Shown: in pieces, positions 1 to 5,971 of the stretch
Position numbering within the stretch: position 1 is the stretch's first letter
How the letters are laid out: every line of letters starts with the position of its first letter
NCBI GenBank assembly: GCA_937132175.1
Contig: CAKZNU010000007.1
Span: 1 to 11,595 of the forward strand
Origin: an uncultured euryarchaeote
GTDB taxonomy: Archaea; Nanohalarchaeota; Nanosalinia; Nanosalinales; Nanosalinaceae
DNA: 11,595 nucleotides
Direction: 5' to 3'
Made by a program: the position numbers and the translations under genes
Notes under the pieces: generated by a model
Databases searched by the model: none
What the model was told of the DNA's origin: nothing
Seen by the model: the letters and a program-made list of their open reading frames with translations, nothing else

Positions 1-402
1 CCAGATCGACAGTATGCCAGAAAAAACCATGAAGACCCATACTCCGGGCGTTGATAAGGGTCCGCTAACTGCTAGATCCGTCGCCACCTCGGTAAAACCT
101 CTGCATGCAGCTCCTGATGAGCCTCCCATCGGGCTCGTGGCGGCACTTGACTGAACCGCACACAGAGAATCGAGCACAAGTATCTTTCCGGCAGCGATAT
201 AGATAACTCCGGAAGCCGTCATTACGCCGGGCAGGATCAATGCTTCTCGGGAGTCGAGAATATCATCCTTCAGAAAGTAGATTACGGCCAGTACGGATGC
301 CGCGAGTGCAAGGTTTCCGCTGACACCGGTCGCTGCCGAGACTATCTGTGAGGAAACTGTAGCTGCGGCGACGACCAGAAGGTTTTTCTCTGTCCTTTCC
401 AT
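1..402 (-). CDS. Membrane protein of unknown function, N-terminal part (partial)
   Basis: The reading frame starts with ATG at 402 and stays open for 134 codons to the window edge, so only the N-terminal part is visible. I do not recognise the family. Hydrophobic segments lie at about residues 8-24, 30-44 and 55-77, and another starts near residue 121, which points to an integral membrane protein with at least four helices. Residues 81-118 form a Ser/Gly/Ala-rich loop containing C81 and C100; these could form a disulfide if the loop is extracytoplasmic (inference). The start lies 3 nt after the aIF1A stop codon. No TATA box sits at the usual distance and no Shine-Dalgarno sequence is visible, so it is probably co-transcribed with aIF1A. 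The short N-terminus begins MERTEK and then enters the first helix. Confidence 0.72.
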   Translation of the reverse strand, partial: MERTEKNLLVVAAATVSSQIVSAATGVSGNLALAASVLAVIYFLKDDILDSREALILPGVMTASGVIYIAAGKILVLDSLCAVQSSAATSPMGGSSGAACRGFTEVATDLAVSGPLSTPGVWVFMVFSGILSIW

Positions 403-405
403 ATA

Positions 406-717
406 CTAGAGGAACTCTTTTACGCTGTCGAGGTGGTTGTGGTCTTCAAGCCAGCGGGTTTCGGCGTTCGAGTAACTGTTTACGATATCTCCTTTTTCGT
501 CTCCCTGAATCTTCCACGGATCAATAAGTACCACAGAGTCTCTCTTCACGAAGAGACCTCTCTTCTTCGATCCCGGTATCCTGCAGATTCTTTCGTTGTC
601 GTCGGTACAGTAGACCCTGTACTTTCCGCCACCTTCCTTTCTGAGGACAACTCCGAGAACCTCGTCACCTTCGGGCTCCCGTACACGTCCTATGCCTTCC
701 TGTTCATCATCGCTCAT
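406..717 (-). CDS. eif1A: Archaeal translation initiation factor 1A (aIF1A)
   Basis: This is the archaeal counterpart of eIF1A/bacterial IF1, which binds the small ribosomal subunit A site during initiation. The protein has 103 residues, normal for aIF1A. The family pattern is clear: an RVREPEGDEVLG entry to the S1-like OB fold (about residues 11-80), an RICRIPG segment followed by a basic KKRG stretch, and DPWKIQGDEKGDIV, which matches the family's PW-x-QGDEKGDI signature. The C-terminal part (SNAETRWLEDHNHL) matches the helix after the OB fold. The start is ATG at 717. A box with the core GTTTTAAAC lies about 25 nt upstream in the 33-nt gap after the coiled-coil gene, so it likely has its own leaderless promoter as well as any read-through from NMD3. 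The membrane-protein gene follows after 3 nt. Confidence 0.95.
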   Translation of the reverse strand: MSDDEQEGIGRVREPEGDEVLGVVLRKEGGGKYRVYCTDDNERICRIPGSKKRGLFVKRDSVVLIDPWKIQGDEKGDIVNSYSNAETRWLEDHNHLDSVKEFL

Positions 718-736
718 GTGAAAGTTTTGTATGCAA

Positions 737-746
737 CGTTTAAAAC
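737..746 (-). promoter_or_regulatory. TATA box for aIF1A
   Basis: On the minus strand this reads GTTTTAAACG, centred about 24-25 nt upstream of the ATG at 717. That distance predicts transcription starting at or next to the start codon (leaderless mRNA). It lies in the 33-nt gap between the coiled-coil gene and aIF1A. Confidence 0.55.
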
Positions 747-750
747 AGGG

Positions 751-1326
751 TTACGCTGGACCTACTTTATTAGGGTCTACCCCCTCGAGACGTTCTGCGG
801 CATCAACTATCTCTCCTAGAGCCTCGCTGTCTTCATTTAATTTAACCCTGAACCTGTCTCTGAGCTTAGAGAAATGTCCTCCCGCAGATTGTTTCTCGAT
901 CTTTGACTCAAGATCATCAAGTCGTGCTTTCATTTCCGAATGTTCCTCTTCGATATCGTCCACCAACGCGTCTATCTTTTCTTCTCGGTCTTCAGCTCTC
1001 TTTTTAGCACTTTCCCGGGAGTTTTCGTGAGCAACCTCTCCGACCGCCTTGTCGATCTCCTCCCTTTTCTCCTCGATGACTCTAAGTTCCTGCTCTATCT
1101 CTCCGGTGATTTCTTCCTCGTAAGTGTTGAGAAGATCTCTGAAATCGTTGATACTTCCAGCCTGATCCAGTTTACTATCTATTATCTGGTTTATGGTTAT
1201 CTGTTTCTCACAGATGTTTTCTATCGCCTGCTCGAGATCTCTCTGTGCCTGTTGAAGTCTTTCCAGAGGGGTTTCCGGCTCATCGCTGCCGCCGCCTCCA
1301 CCGAATATCCTGTCAAAAAGTCCCAT
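751..1326 (-). CDS. Glycine-linker coiled-coil protein, unknown function
   Basis: A 191-residue protein I cannot assign to a named family. It begins MGLFDRIF, a short hydrophobic/amphipathic stretch, followed by a run of five glycines (residues 9-13). From about residue 18 to 180 it is almost entirely charged, Glu/Asp/Lys/Arg-rich sequence with regular aliphatic residues, which reads as long alpha-helical coiled coil. It has one Cys, no long membrane helix and no obvious enzyme motif. An amphipathic tip joined by a Gly linker to a helical rod resembles peripheral membrane scaffolds such as PspA/ESCRT-III-like proteins, but I see no diagnostic motif, so this is only an analogy. It sits between NMD3 (34-nt gap) and aIF1A (33-nt gap), which suggests a role near translation or ribosome assembly. 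The start is ATG at 1326, with a TATA-like box about 29 nt upstream. Confidence 0.85.
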   Translation of the reverse strand: MGLFDRIFGGGGGSDEPETPLERLQQAQRDLEQAIENICEKQITINQIIDSKLDQAGSINDFRDLLNTYEEEITGEIEQELRVIEEKREEIDKAVGEVAHENSRESAKKRAEDREEKIDALVDDIEEEHSEMKARLDDLESKIEKQSAGGHFSKLRDRFRVKLNEDSEALGEIVDAAERLEGVDPNKVGPA

Positions 1327-1350
1327 TGCGTAGATATTATCTTCTGCTTG

Positions 1351-1359
1351 TTTTTATTT
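1351..1359 (-). promoter_or_regulatory. TATA-like box for the coiled-coil gene
   Basis: On the minus strand this reads AAATAAAAA, centred about 29 nt before the ATG at 1326, in the 34-nt gap after the NMD3 stop. It would give a leader of only a few nucleotides. The distance is slightly longer than at the neighbouring promoters. Confidence 0.4.
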
Positions 1360-1360
1360 C

Positions 1361-2041
1361 TTACAGTCTTACGGAGACTACGTTTCTGTAAACTTCCTCT
1401 CCGCGTTCCTCTCCTATGAGTTCATAGCTCCTCTGTATTTCGGGGTCAAATCTTTCTCTGAGGACTGAAAGTATCTTCTTGTTGATTCTCTCCGTGGATA
1501 GGTAGAAGTCGAATCCGTGGTCGTGTTTCTCGACGTTGGATAGAAAGTCTTTTCTGGAGTCGTTTGTGGCTTCTGCGGCTCGATCGACGATCGCATTTGA
1601 GACCGGTTCCAGGTCTTTTTCGCCCCGGAGCTGCAGCTTTACTTTGTAGAAGCCGTTTTCAAACCGGGCGCAGTCCTTACACTGTGTCTTGTTGAACTCG
1701 ATCCGTGACTCGTAGCTATCCTCTATCCGGTCACGGGATGCATGGACCTTCACCCTCGTAACTTCGTTGTCGTCCTCCCAGAACTGCAGCCGCATCTCTA
1801 CGTTTTCCTCATTGAACTCGGAGAAAGCCTCCAGTAGCTGGTCACGCATAGAGTACTCCTCGATCCATTCCCCGTGGCTTTTCATCCTCCCACAGACACT
1901 ACAGAGGGTGATCTTTACCTCATCCGGTACATCCAGCAGATCGTGTTTCCTAGGGTAACACTCCGCACACAGCTTCTTTTCGTCACCGTACAGTACTTCG
2001 TTCTCCTTGCCGCACATCGGACAGAATTTTGAAAACTTCAT
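1361..2041 (-). CDS. nmd3: NMD3 family ribosome-biogenesis protein (archaeal type)
   Basis: The 226-residue protein has the N-terminal zinc-binding part of the NMD3 family: C7-x2-C10 and C25-x2-C28 (FCPMCGK and LCAECY), then C47-x2-C50 and C121-x2-C124 (CKDC). The block FYKVKLQLRGE (about residues 131-141) matches the conserved family motif after the last Cys pair. Eukaryotic NMD3 is the export adaptor of the 60S subunit. Archaeal homologues lack the shuttling C-terminus and are thought to act in large-subunit maturation (family knowledge); the short length here fits. The start ATG at 2041 lies about 26 nt from a CTTAAAAG box, which supports a leaderless start. It heads the minus-strand cluster that continues with the coiled-coil protein and aIF1A, and is divergent from the HD hydrolase. 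Confidence 0.9.
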   Translation of the reverse strand: MKFSKFCPMCGKENEVLYGDEKKLCAECYPRKHDLLDVPDEVKITLCSVCGRMKSHGEWIEEYSMRDQLLEAFSEFNEENVEMRLQFWEDDNEVTRVKVHASRDRIEDSYESRIEFNKTQCKDCARFENGFYKVKLQLRGEKDLEPVSNAIVDRAAEATNDSRKDFLSNVEKHDHGFDFYLSTERINKKILSVLRERFDPEIQRSYELIGEERGEEVYRNVVSVRL

Positions 2042-2063
2042 AGAGTGGAGTTCTGATCTCAGA

Positions 2064-2071
2064 CTTTTAAG
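2064..2071 (-). promoter_or_regulatory. TATA box for NMD3
   Basis: On the minus strand this reads CTTAAAAG, centred about 26 nt before the NMD3 ATG at 2041, which predicts a leaderless transcript. The 85-nt divergent region also holds the box for the HD gene on the other strand. Confidence 0.55.
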
Positions 2072-2097
2072 GAAAGAGTTCTCCCGTACACATAGAC

Positions 2098-2106
2098 TTC
2101 TAAAAC
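2098..2106 (+). promoter_or_regulatory. TATA-like box for the HD hydrolase
   Basis: TTCTAAAAC is centred 25 nt before the ATG at 2127. It supports that start over the internal Met at residue 9 and implies a leaderless mRNA. Confidence 0.45.
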
Positions 2107-2126
2107 CTCAACGACCAGCCTAAGAC

Positions 2127-2765
2127 ATGGAAAATAAGGGTAAAGACAGAATGAAGGATCTCAGAGACCGGGCCAGAAACTTCTTCGAGGACGTAGATCC
2201 CTCACATGACTGGCACCACGTCAGAAGGGTTGAGAAGATGGCTCTCAGGCTCGCAGAGATGAAGGATGCAGACAAAAAGGTTGTGAGGGCCGGGGCCTTG
2301 CTTCATGATATCGGAAGGGGAAAAGAAGATAGGGGCGAGATCGATGAGCACGCAAGCTGGGGTGCGGAGAGATCCCGGGATATCCTCGGAGATCTGGGCT
2401 TCCGGCAGGGGGTCATTGATTCAGTTTCTCACGTTATAGAGGCTCATCGATACTCGAAGAAGCCTGAGCCTGAGACCTTGGAGGCCAGGGTACTCAGTGA
2501 CGCAGACAACCTTGATGCCCTCGGCGCGGTCGGTATAGCCCGAGGCTTTGCTTACTCTGGAGAACACGGAAGAGTGATGTTTTCTGATTCCGGAGATGTG
2601 GAGACGGCCAGGGATCACTTCAGGTCGAAGATTCTGAGCCTGGATGAAAGAATGTTCACGGAGCCCGCGAGGAAGATCGCAGATGAGAGAAAAAAATACG
2701 TTGAGGAGTTTCTAGACAGGGTTGAATCTGAGATGAGAGCAGAGGATCAGGCAGATGCCTCGTAG
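2127..2765 (+). CDS. HD-domain metal-dependent phosphohydrolase
   Basis: A 212-residue protein of the HD superfamily. The expected metal ligands are visible: H31 in SHDWHHVRRV, the H60-D61 pair in LLHDIGRGK, H75, H107 in VIEAHRYSKK, and D127 in LSDADNLDALG. This pattern resembles small stand-alone HD hydrolases of the YpgQ/YedJ kind, which act on nucleotides or other phosphate esters. The substrate cannot be read from the sequence. The C-terminal third, with the FRSKILSLDERMFTEPARKIADER segment split around residue 170-190, is helical and typical of the family. The start at 2127 is supported by a TATA-like box 25 nt upstream; the internal Met at residue 9 is less likely. Its last 19 nt overlap the end of the convergent paralog-1 gene. 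Confidence 0.9.
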   Translation: MENKGKDRMKDLRDRARNFFEDVDPSHDWHHVRRVEKMALRLAEMKDADKKVVRAGALLHDIGRGKEDRGEIDEHASWGAERSRDILGDLGFRQGVIDSVSHVIEAHRYSKKPEPETLEARVLSDADNLDALGAVGIARGFAYSGEHGRVMFSDSGDVETARDHFRSKILSLDERMFTEPARKIADERKKYVEEFLDRVESEMRAEDQADAS

Positions 2766-3580
2766 CTGAACTCTTCCGGAGCGCCTACCGCTCCTGCTAT
2801 ATCCTCTGCACGCTCCGAGTAAGCCTCTACCTCCTGCCAGAACTCGGTTCCTTCTCCGTACCCTGCGGCATCAAGCATGCTTTCAAACGTCTCAAGATCC
2901 TCCTCTGCTTTCCCCATAGTCTCGGTGTAGATTTCTCTAGATTCTTGCTTGAATGCTTCTGCTAGCTCAGTTAAGTCTTCGCTGTTCTTTCCATCGATGT
3001 GCTCGGCTGACTCTTTTATCTGACTCCAGGCATCGATATACTCCTCGGTTTCTGATGCCACAGATTCTGGCTCTGTGTACTGCTCGAGGCCCTCCAGTGC
3101 TTCGTCGATGACGGAAGCTGCTTCCTCAGCGGCAGACTTGGCCATGTCATAGAGGGCTTCTGCATTGTTTTCGTGACTGTCCGAACCAGAGCTTGCATCT
3201 AGCTCTGAGAGCGCGGCATCCCTGTATGAATTGAAACAGGACTCAAGCCCTTCAACATACTTTTCTGCGCCTCCTGCTTCGTCAACGGCCAGGGTACTGC
3301 AGTTGAGCACAGACTCGGTGTCTTCGGAGAGACCCTGATAAGAGTCATCAGGGGAGAAGCCTCTGGGCTCCCGAAGTTCCGTTACTCTGCTATCTACTCT
3401 AAGTCTGTCCAGAAGCTCCTTAGAATCATCAAGGAACTGTTCAAACAAATTATTCCTCATCTCTTCATCATCGTACTCCACCAGTGCCGCAGGAACTTCC
3501 TCCGGATCGTTTACTCTCACAGGTGTTGCAAACCTTGTGTCTTCATCGACGTGGAGGTGAGATGTTTTGGAACTCAGCAT
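2747..3580 (-). CDS. Tandem paralog 1: acidic helical protein, unknown family
   Basis: I do not recognise this family. I take the ATG at 3580 (MLSSKTSHL, 277 aa) as the start. A start at 3640 is open in frame, but it would add 20 basic residues (MKRKTKTKQ...) absent from the paralog and would contain the promoter box. Three blocks are shared with the downstream-numbered neighbour (3641-4639): an N-terminal KTSHL...FATPV...P..LVEYD.EE...LF..FL region (about residues 5-60), a middle SAAEEAASVIDEALEG block, and a C-terminal GYxEGxEFWQEVE followed by EEFS at the end. The rest is very acidic and probably helical. There is no signal peptide, membrane helix or catalytic motif. Two Cys (in LNCSTL and LESCFNSY) are only partly matched in the paralog. 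The 3' end overlaps the convergent HD gene by 19 nt. Confidence 0.85.
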   Translation of the reverse strand: MLSSKTSHLHVDEDTRFATPVRVNDPEEVPAALVEYDDEEMRNNLFEQFLDDSKELLDRLRVDSRVTELREPRGFSPDDSYQGLSEDTESVLNCSTLAVDEAGGAEKYVEGLESCFNSYRDAALSELDASSGSDSHENNAEALYDMAKSAAEEAASVIDEALEGLEQYTEPESVASETEEYIDAWSQIKESAEHIDGKNSEDLTELAEAFKQESREIYTETMGKAEEDLETFESMLDAAGYGEGTEFWQEVEAYSERAEDIAGAVGAPEEFSYEASA

Positions 3581-3600
3581 GTTGTAAACTTGAGTAACAA

Positions 3601-3610
3601 CTATTTTATG
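3601..3610 (-). promoter_or_regulatory. TATA box for tandem paralog 1
   Basis: On the minus strand this reads CATAAAATAG, centred about 25 nt before the ATG at 3580. It lies in the 60-nt gap after the paralog-2 stop and follows a purine-rich stretch that could act as a BRE. It decides the start codon of paralog 1 and shows that the two genes need not share a transcript. Confidence 0.6.
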
Positions 3611-3640
3611 TGTTTGCTTGGTTTTTGTCTTACGTTTCAT

Positions 3641-4639
3641 TCATGTACTGCTACTGAACTCCTCTTGAGTGCCTACGAGCTCCTCTAGATAATCTATGTG
3701 TTCCGAACGTTTCTCGACTTCCTGCCAGAACTCATTTCCTTCTCTGTAGCCTGATGCATCTACAGCGTTCCTGAGAGTCTCTATGTCCTTCTCATATCTC
3801 CGTATCGTATTCTTGTAGGTGCTTTTAGCCTTATCCAAAAACTTGCTCGCGAGGTTCCCTAGTTCATCTTTATCGATACCGGGAAGATCTATTGACTCAT
3901 TGTTTCTTCCTATCTGTTCCCATGCCTCTGTGTACTCTTCTATCTCTGATGCTGCGTAACTGGCCTCAGGATATCTCTGTTTGAACCCTTCTAGTGCCTC
4001 ATCTATCACTGAGGCTGCCTCTTCGGCTGCCGAGTCAGCTCTTTCAAGAGCTCTCTTCCCGTAGCTGTGCTTGGACTTCACGTCTTTCCGCAGGTCTTCT
4101 GCTGTACCTTCCTCCAGATTGAGATTATCCAACCTCGAACTCAAAACAGTATCTTCGTGTAGAAATTCCAGATCCGGTTCATGGTTCCATTCCACCCCAT
4201 TCTTAATCTCCACTCTTTCGCACTCAACCCTGTTCTTGAGCCTTTCACGTGCCCTCAGGCTCGATTCTGCTATATCTTTGTACGTACTGAATGAGGATTC
4301 CAGCTGTTTGAGATATTCATCCGTCTTCTCTGTCTCCTCGATTGAACAGCTGTCCTTATCTATACTGCCTGCCTCTCGGGGTGCGTCCATCAGATTGAGG
4401 TCGTTCCCCCATGTCAGATGCCTTCCTTCCTGAAAAGCTGTAGCTCTACTCTCTATCCCCAGCTTCTTCACTAAGCTCTTTGTCTCTCTCAGAAACGTGT
4501 CGAATAGACTCCGTTTCCTCTCCTCGCTATCGTACTCAATCAAGGCCCTAGGCAGATCTCGTGGTTCATCTACCTCTATCGGCGTCGCAAAATCAGCTTC
4601 CTCTCTAGATGCTAAGTGAGATGTTTTCGGAGTCTGCAC
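3641..4639 (-). CDS. Tandem paralog 2: acidic helical protein, unknown family
   Basis: A 332-residue protein paralogous to the gene at 2747-3580 and of no family I recognise. The start is GTG at 4639 (MQTPKTSHL), 25 nt from an ATATAAAA box. The shared blocks are KTSHL near the N-terminus, FATPI, the P..LPRALIEYDSEE region, LESSFSTYKD, the identical 16-residue block SAAEEAASVIDEALEG (encoded at 3986-4033), EEYTEAWEQI, EGNEFWQEVE and a final EEFS. It is about 55 residues longer than paralog 1; most of the extra sequence is a charged insert around residues 130-195 containing VECERVE and LEFLHED. It is predicted soluble, acidic and mostly helical, with no export signal or enzyme motif seen. Its stop lies 60 nt before the start of paralog 1. 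Confidence 0.87.
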   Translation of the reverse strand: MQTPKTSHLASREEADFATPIEVDEPRDLPRALIEYDSEERKRSLFDTFLRETKSLVKKLGIESRATAFQEGRHLTWGNDLNLMDAPREAGSIDKDSCSIEETEKTDEYLKQLESSFSTYKDIAESSLRARERLKNRVECERVEIKNGVEWNHEPDLEFLHEDTVLSSRLDNLNLEEGTAEDLRKDVKSKHSYGKRALERADSAAEEAASVIDEALEGFKQRYPEASYAASEIEEYTEAWEQIGRNNESIDLPGIDKDELGNLASKFLDKAKSTYKNTIRRYEKDIETLRNAVDASGYREGNEFWQEVEKRSEHIDYLEELVGTQEEFSSST

Positions 4640-4660
4640 GTTATTGATTGAGCTAGAAAA

Positions 4661-4669
4661 TTTTATATG
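4661..4669 (-). promoter_or_regulatory. TATA box for tandem paralog 2
   Basis: On the minus strand this reads CATATAAAA, centred about 25 nt before the GTG at 4639, which predicts a leaderless mRNA beginning with GTG. It lies in the 51-nt gap after the DUF192 gene. Confidence 0.6.
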
Positions 4670-4690
4670 TTACTGTAACTTGATAACAAA

Positions 4691-5041
4691 TCAGTGTGAT
4701 AGCATCTGTATCTTATCCCCTTGCTGCAGATCTAGGTCCTCAAAGGATTCGAGAACGTATTTTACAGGCCTCTCCGGGCGATAGAGTTTCCAGGTTCTGG
4801 GATCCAGGGTCCATGGTTCTGCCTTCACACGATCCCTAACCTCCTGCTGGCTATCTATGAAGTACATGTGCAGTGGATGCTGCACCAGCATCATGTCGAA
4901 CGTTGGTTTCTGTGGCTTCTCGAATACGAAAAGCATCTTCCCTTTTTCCCTCATTGAGAGGCCCCATGCCTTCTGGATCAGGGTTTTCGCCGCCTCAACC
5001 CTGTATCTATCGCCGTCAACCTTGATGTATGTATCCGACAT
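4691..5041 (-). CDS. DUF192 (UPF0127) family protein
   Basis: A 116-residue protein matching the DUF192 fold. The order is a short beta lead (IKVDGDRYRVEAAKT), the AWGLSMRE segment corresponding to the family's GLM.R motif (about residues 25-32), MLFVFEKPQKPTFDMM (about 36-51), HPLHMYFID (about 55-63), and a C-terminal VKYVLESFEDLDLQQGDKI stretch ending in the typical GD-x-I. The family's function is not established. Many members are secreted, but this one has no signal peptide, so it is likely cytoplasmic. The start ATG at 5041 has a CATAAAAT box about 24 nt upstream. It is divergent from the DsbA-like gene and is followed at 51 nt by paralog 2. Confidence 0.82.
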   Translation of the reverse strand: MSDTYIKVDGDRYRVEAAKTLIQKAWGLSMREKGKMLFVFEKPQKPTFDMMLVQHPLHMYFIDSQQEVRDRVKAEPWTLDPRTWKLYRPERPVKYVLESFEDLDLQQGDKIQMLSH

Positions 5042-5060
5042 GTATCAGGTTTGCTTATGG

Positions 5061-5068
5061 ATTTTATG
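5061..5068 (-). promoter_or_regulatory. TATA box for the DUF192 gene
   Basis: On the minus strand this reads CATAAAAT, centred about 24 nt before the ATG at 5041, which predicts a leaderless transcript. Confidence 0.5.
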
Positions 5069-5120
5069 AGGTTTTCCGGGGTTATTACCTGCGAGAAACT
5101 TTGATGCGGCAGCTCCGTTC

Positions 5121-5130
5121 GTATTTTAAG
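5121..5130 (+). promoter_or_regulatory. TATA-like box for the zinc finger-DsbA gene
   Basis: GTATTTTAAG is centred about 27 nt before the ATG at 5153. It favours that ATG over the in-frame TTG at 5147. The 111-nt region 5042-5152 carries both divergent promoters and nothing else that I can see. Confidence 0.5.
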
Positions 5131-5152
5131 TCTGGAGATCTATGGTTTGAAC

Positions 5153-5971
5153 ATGGTAGAGTGTGATTTTTGTGGCGAGGAGTTTGATACCGATGTTGAT
5201 CTCCATGTACACTGGGGAGATAAACATGAGGAGGAGTTAAACTCCCATCAGGAGGACAAGGTAGATGATGCCCGTGAGGAAAAAGAGAGGGCGAGAAAGG
5301 AAAGCCGGAAGAGAAAGAAGGATTTAGCTTTCAAAGGTCTTGCCACCGTCTTTATTCTTGGAGTAGCAGCTGTTGTTATCCCCCAGATTCTTGGATCGGC
5401 CTCGGGTGAGGACGACCCGACTTCGCGGGCTTCCACGGTATCGACCGGCGGCGAACCTGTTCTTGGAAACGACTCCGCTCCCGTTACTGTGGTTGAGTAC
5501 GGTGATTTCTACTGTCCTGCCTGCAAGTCATTTCAGGCCTCCATCAAGCCGAGGCTTGTGGAAAACTACATAGACTCGGGACAGGCAAAGCTTGTCTACA
5601 AGGATTTCCCGCTGCAGATACATGAGCCACAGGCAACCAGGGCAGCTGTAGCAGCTGAGTGTACGTTTGAACAGGACGAAGATGCTTACTGGAACGTATA
5701 CGATGCCCTCTACGAAAACCAGAGGGCCCTTGATTACAGTGACTCCGGTCTTGTTGATTTAGTGAACAGATCAACCACAGGTCTGGATGCCGGAGAGCTT
5801 GAAACATGTATCTCGTCGTCGGAAACAGAGTCAGAGGTACAGGCGGATAAGAGAGAAGGATTCGAGGACGGAGTAGACGGAACCCCACAGATCTACGTGA
5901 ACGGAAGAAAGGCTCCGGACTTCAGGTACAGCACGTTAAGCACCCTGATCGAGCAGGAACTTTCGAAATGA
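5153..5971 (+). CDS. Membrane-anchored DsbA-like thiol oxidoreductase with N-terminal C2H2 zinc finger
   Basis: Counted from ATG 5153 (272 aa). Residues 4-25 form a C2H2 pattern, C4-x2-C7-x12-H20-x4-H25. Residues 26-57 are a charged, probably helical stretch rich in Lys/Arg near its end. Residues 62-80 are hydrophobic (GLATVFILGVAAVV...) and form one membrane helix. A Ser/Thr/Gly linker follows, then a thioredoxin-fold domain of the DsbA type from about residue 100. It has the active site C121-P-A-C124 and the cis-proline loop GTPQIYVNG near the C-terminus. Two further Cys (in AAECTF and LETCIS) could make a structural disulfide. By the positive-inside rule the finger stays in the cytoplasm and the oxidoreductase faces outside, where it would make or shuffle disulfides in exported proteins. 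Its stop overlaps the Ogg start (ATGA). Confidence 0.9.
   Translation: MVECDFCGEEFDTDVDLHVHWGDKHEEELNSHQEDKVDDAREEKERARKESRKRKKDLAFKGLATVFILGVAAVVIPQILGSASGEDDPTSRASTVSTGGEPVLGNDSAPVTVVEYGDFYCPACKSFQASIKPRLVENYIDSGQAKLVYKDFPLQIHEPQATRAAVAAECTFEQDEDAYWNVYDALYENQRALDYSDSGLVDLVNRSTTGLDAGELETCISSSETESEVQADKREGFEDGVDGTPQIYVNGRKAPDFRYSTLSTLIEQELSK

Noticed and set aside
3581..3640. 20-residue basic N-terminal extension of paralog 1 (MKRKTKTKQ...)
   Set aside because: The paralog has no such extension, homology begins at the inner Met, and the stretch contains a well-placed TATA box.
5147..5152. TTG start two codons before the zinc finger-DsbA ATG
   Set aside because: TTG is a poor start, and the ATG at 5153 fits the TATA spacing.
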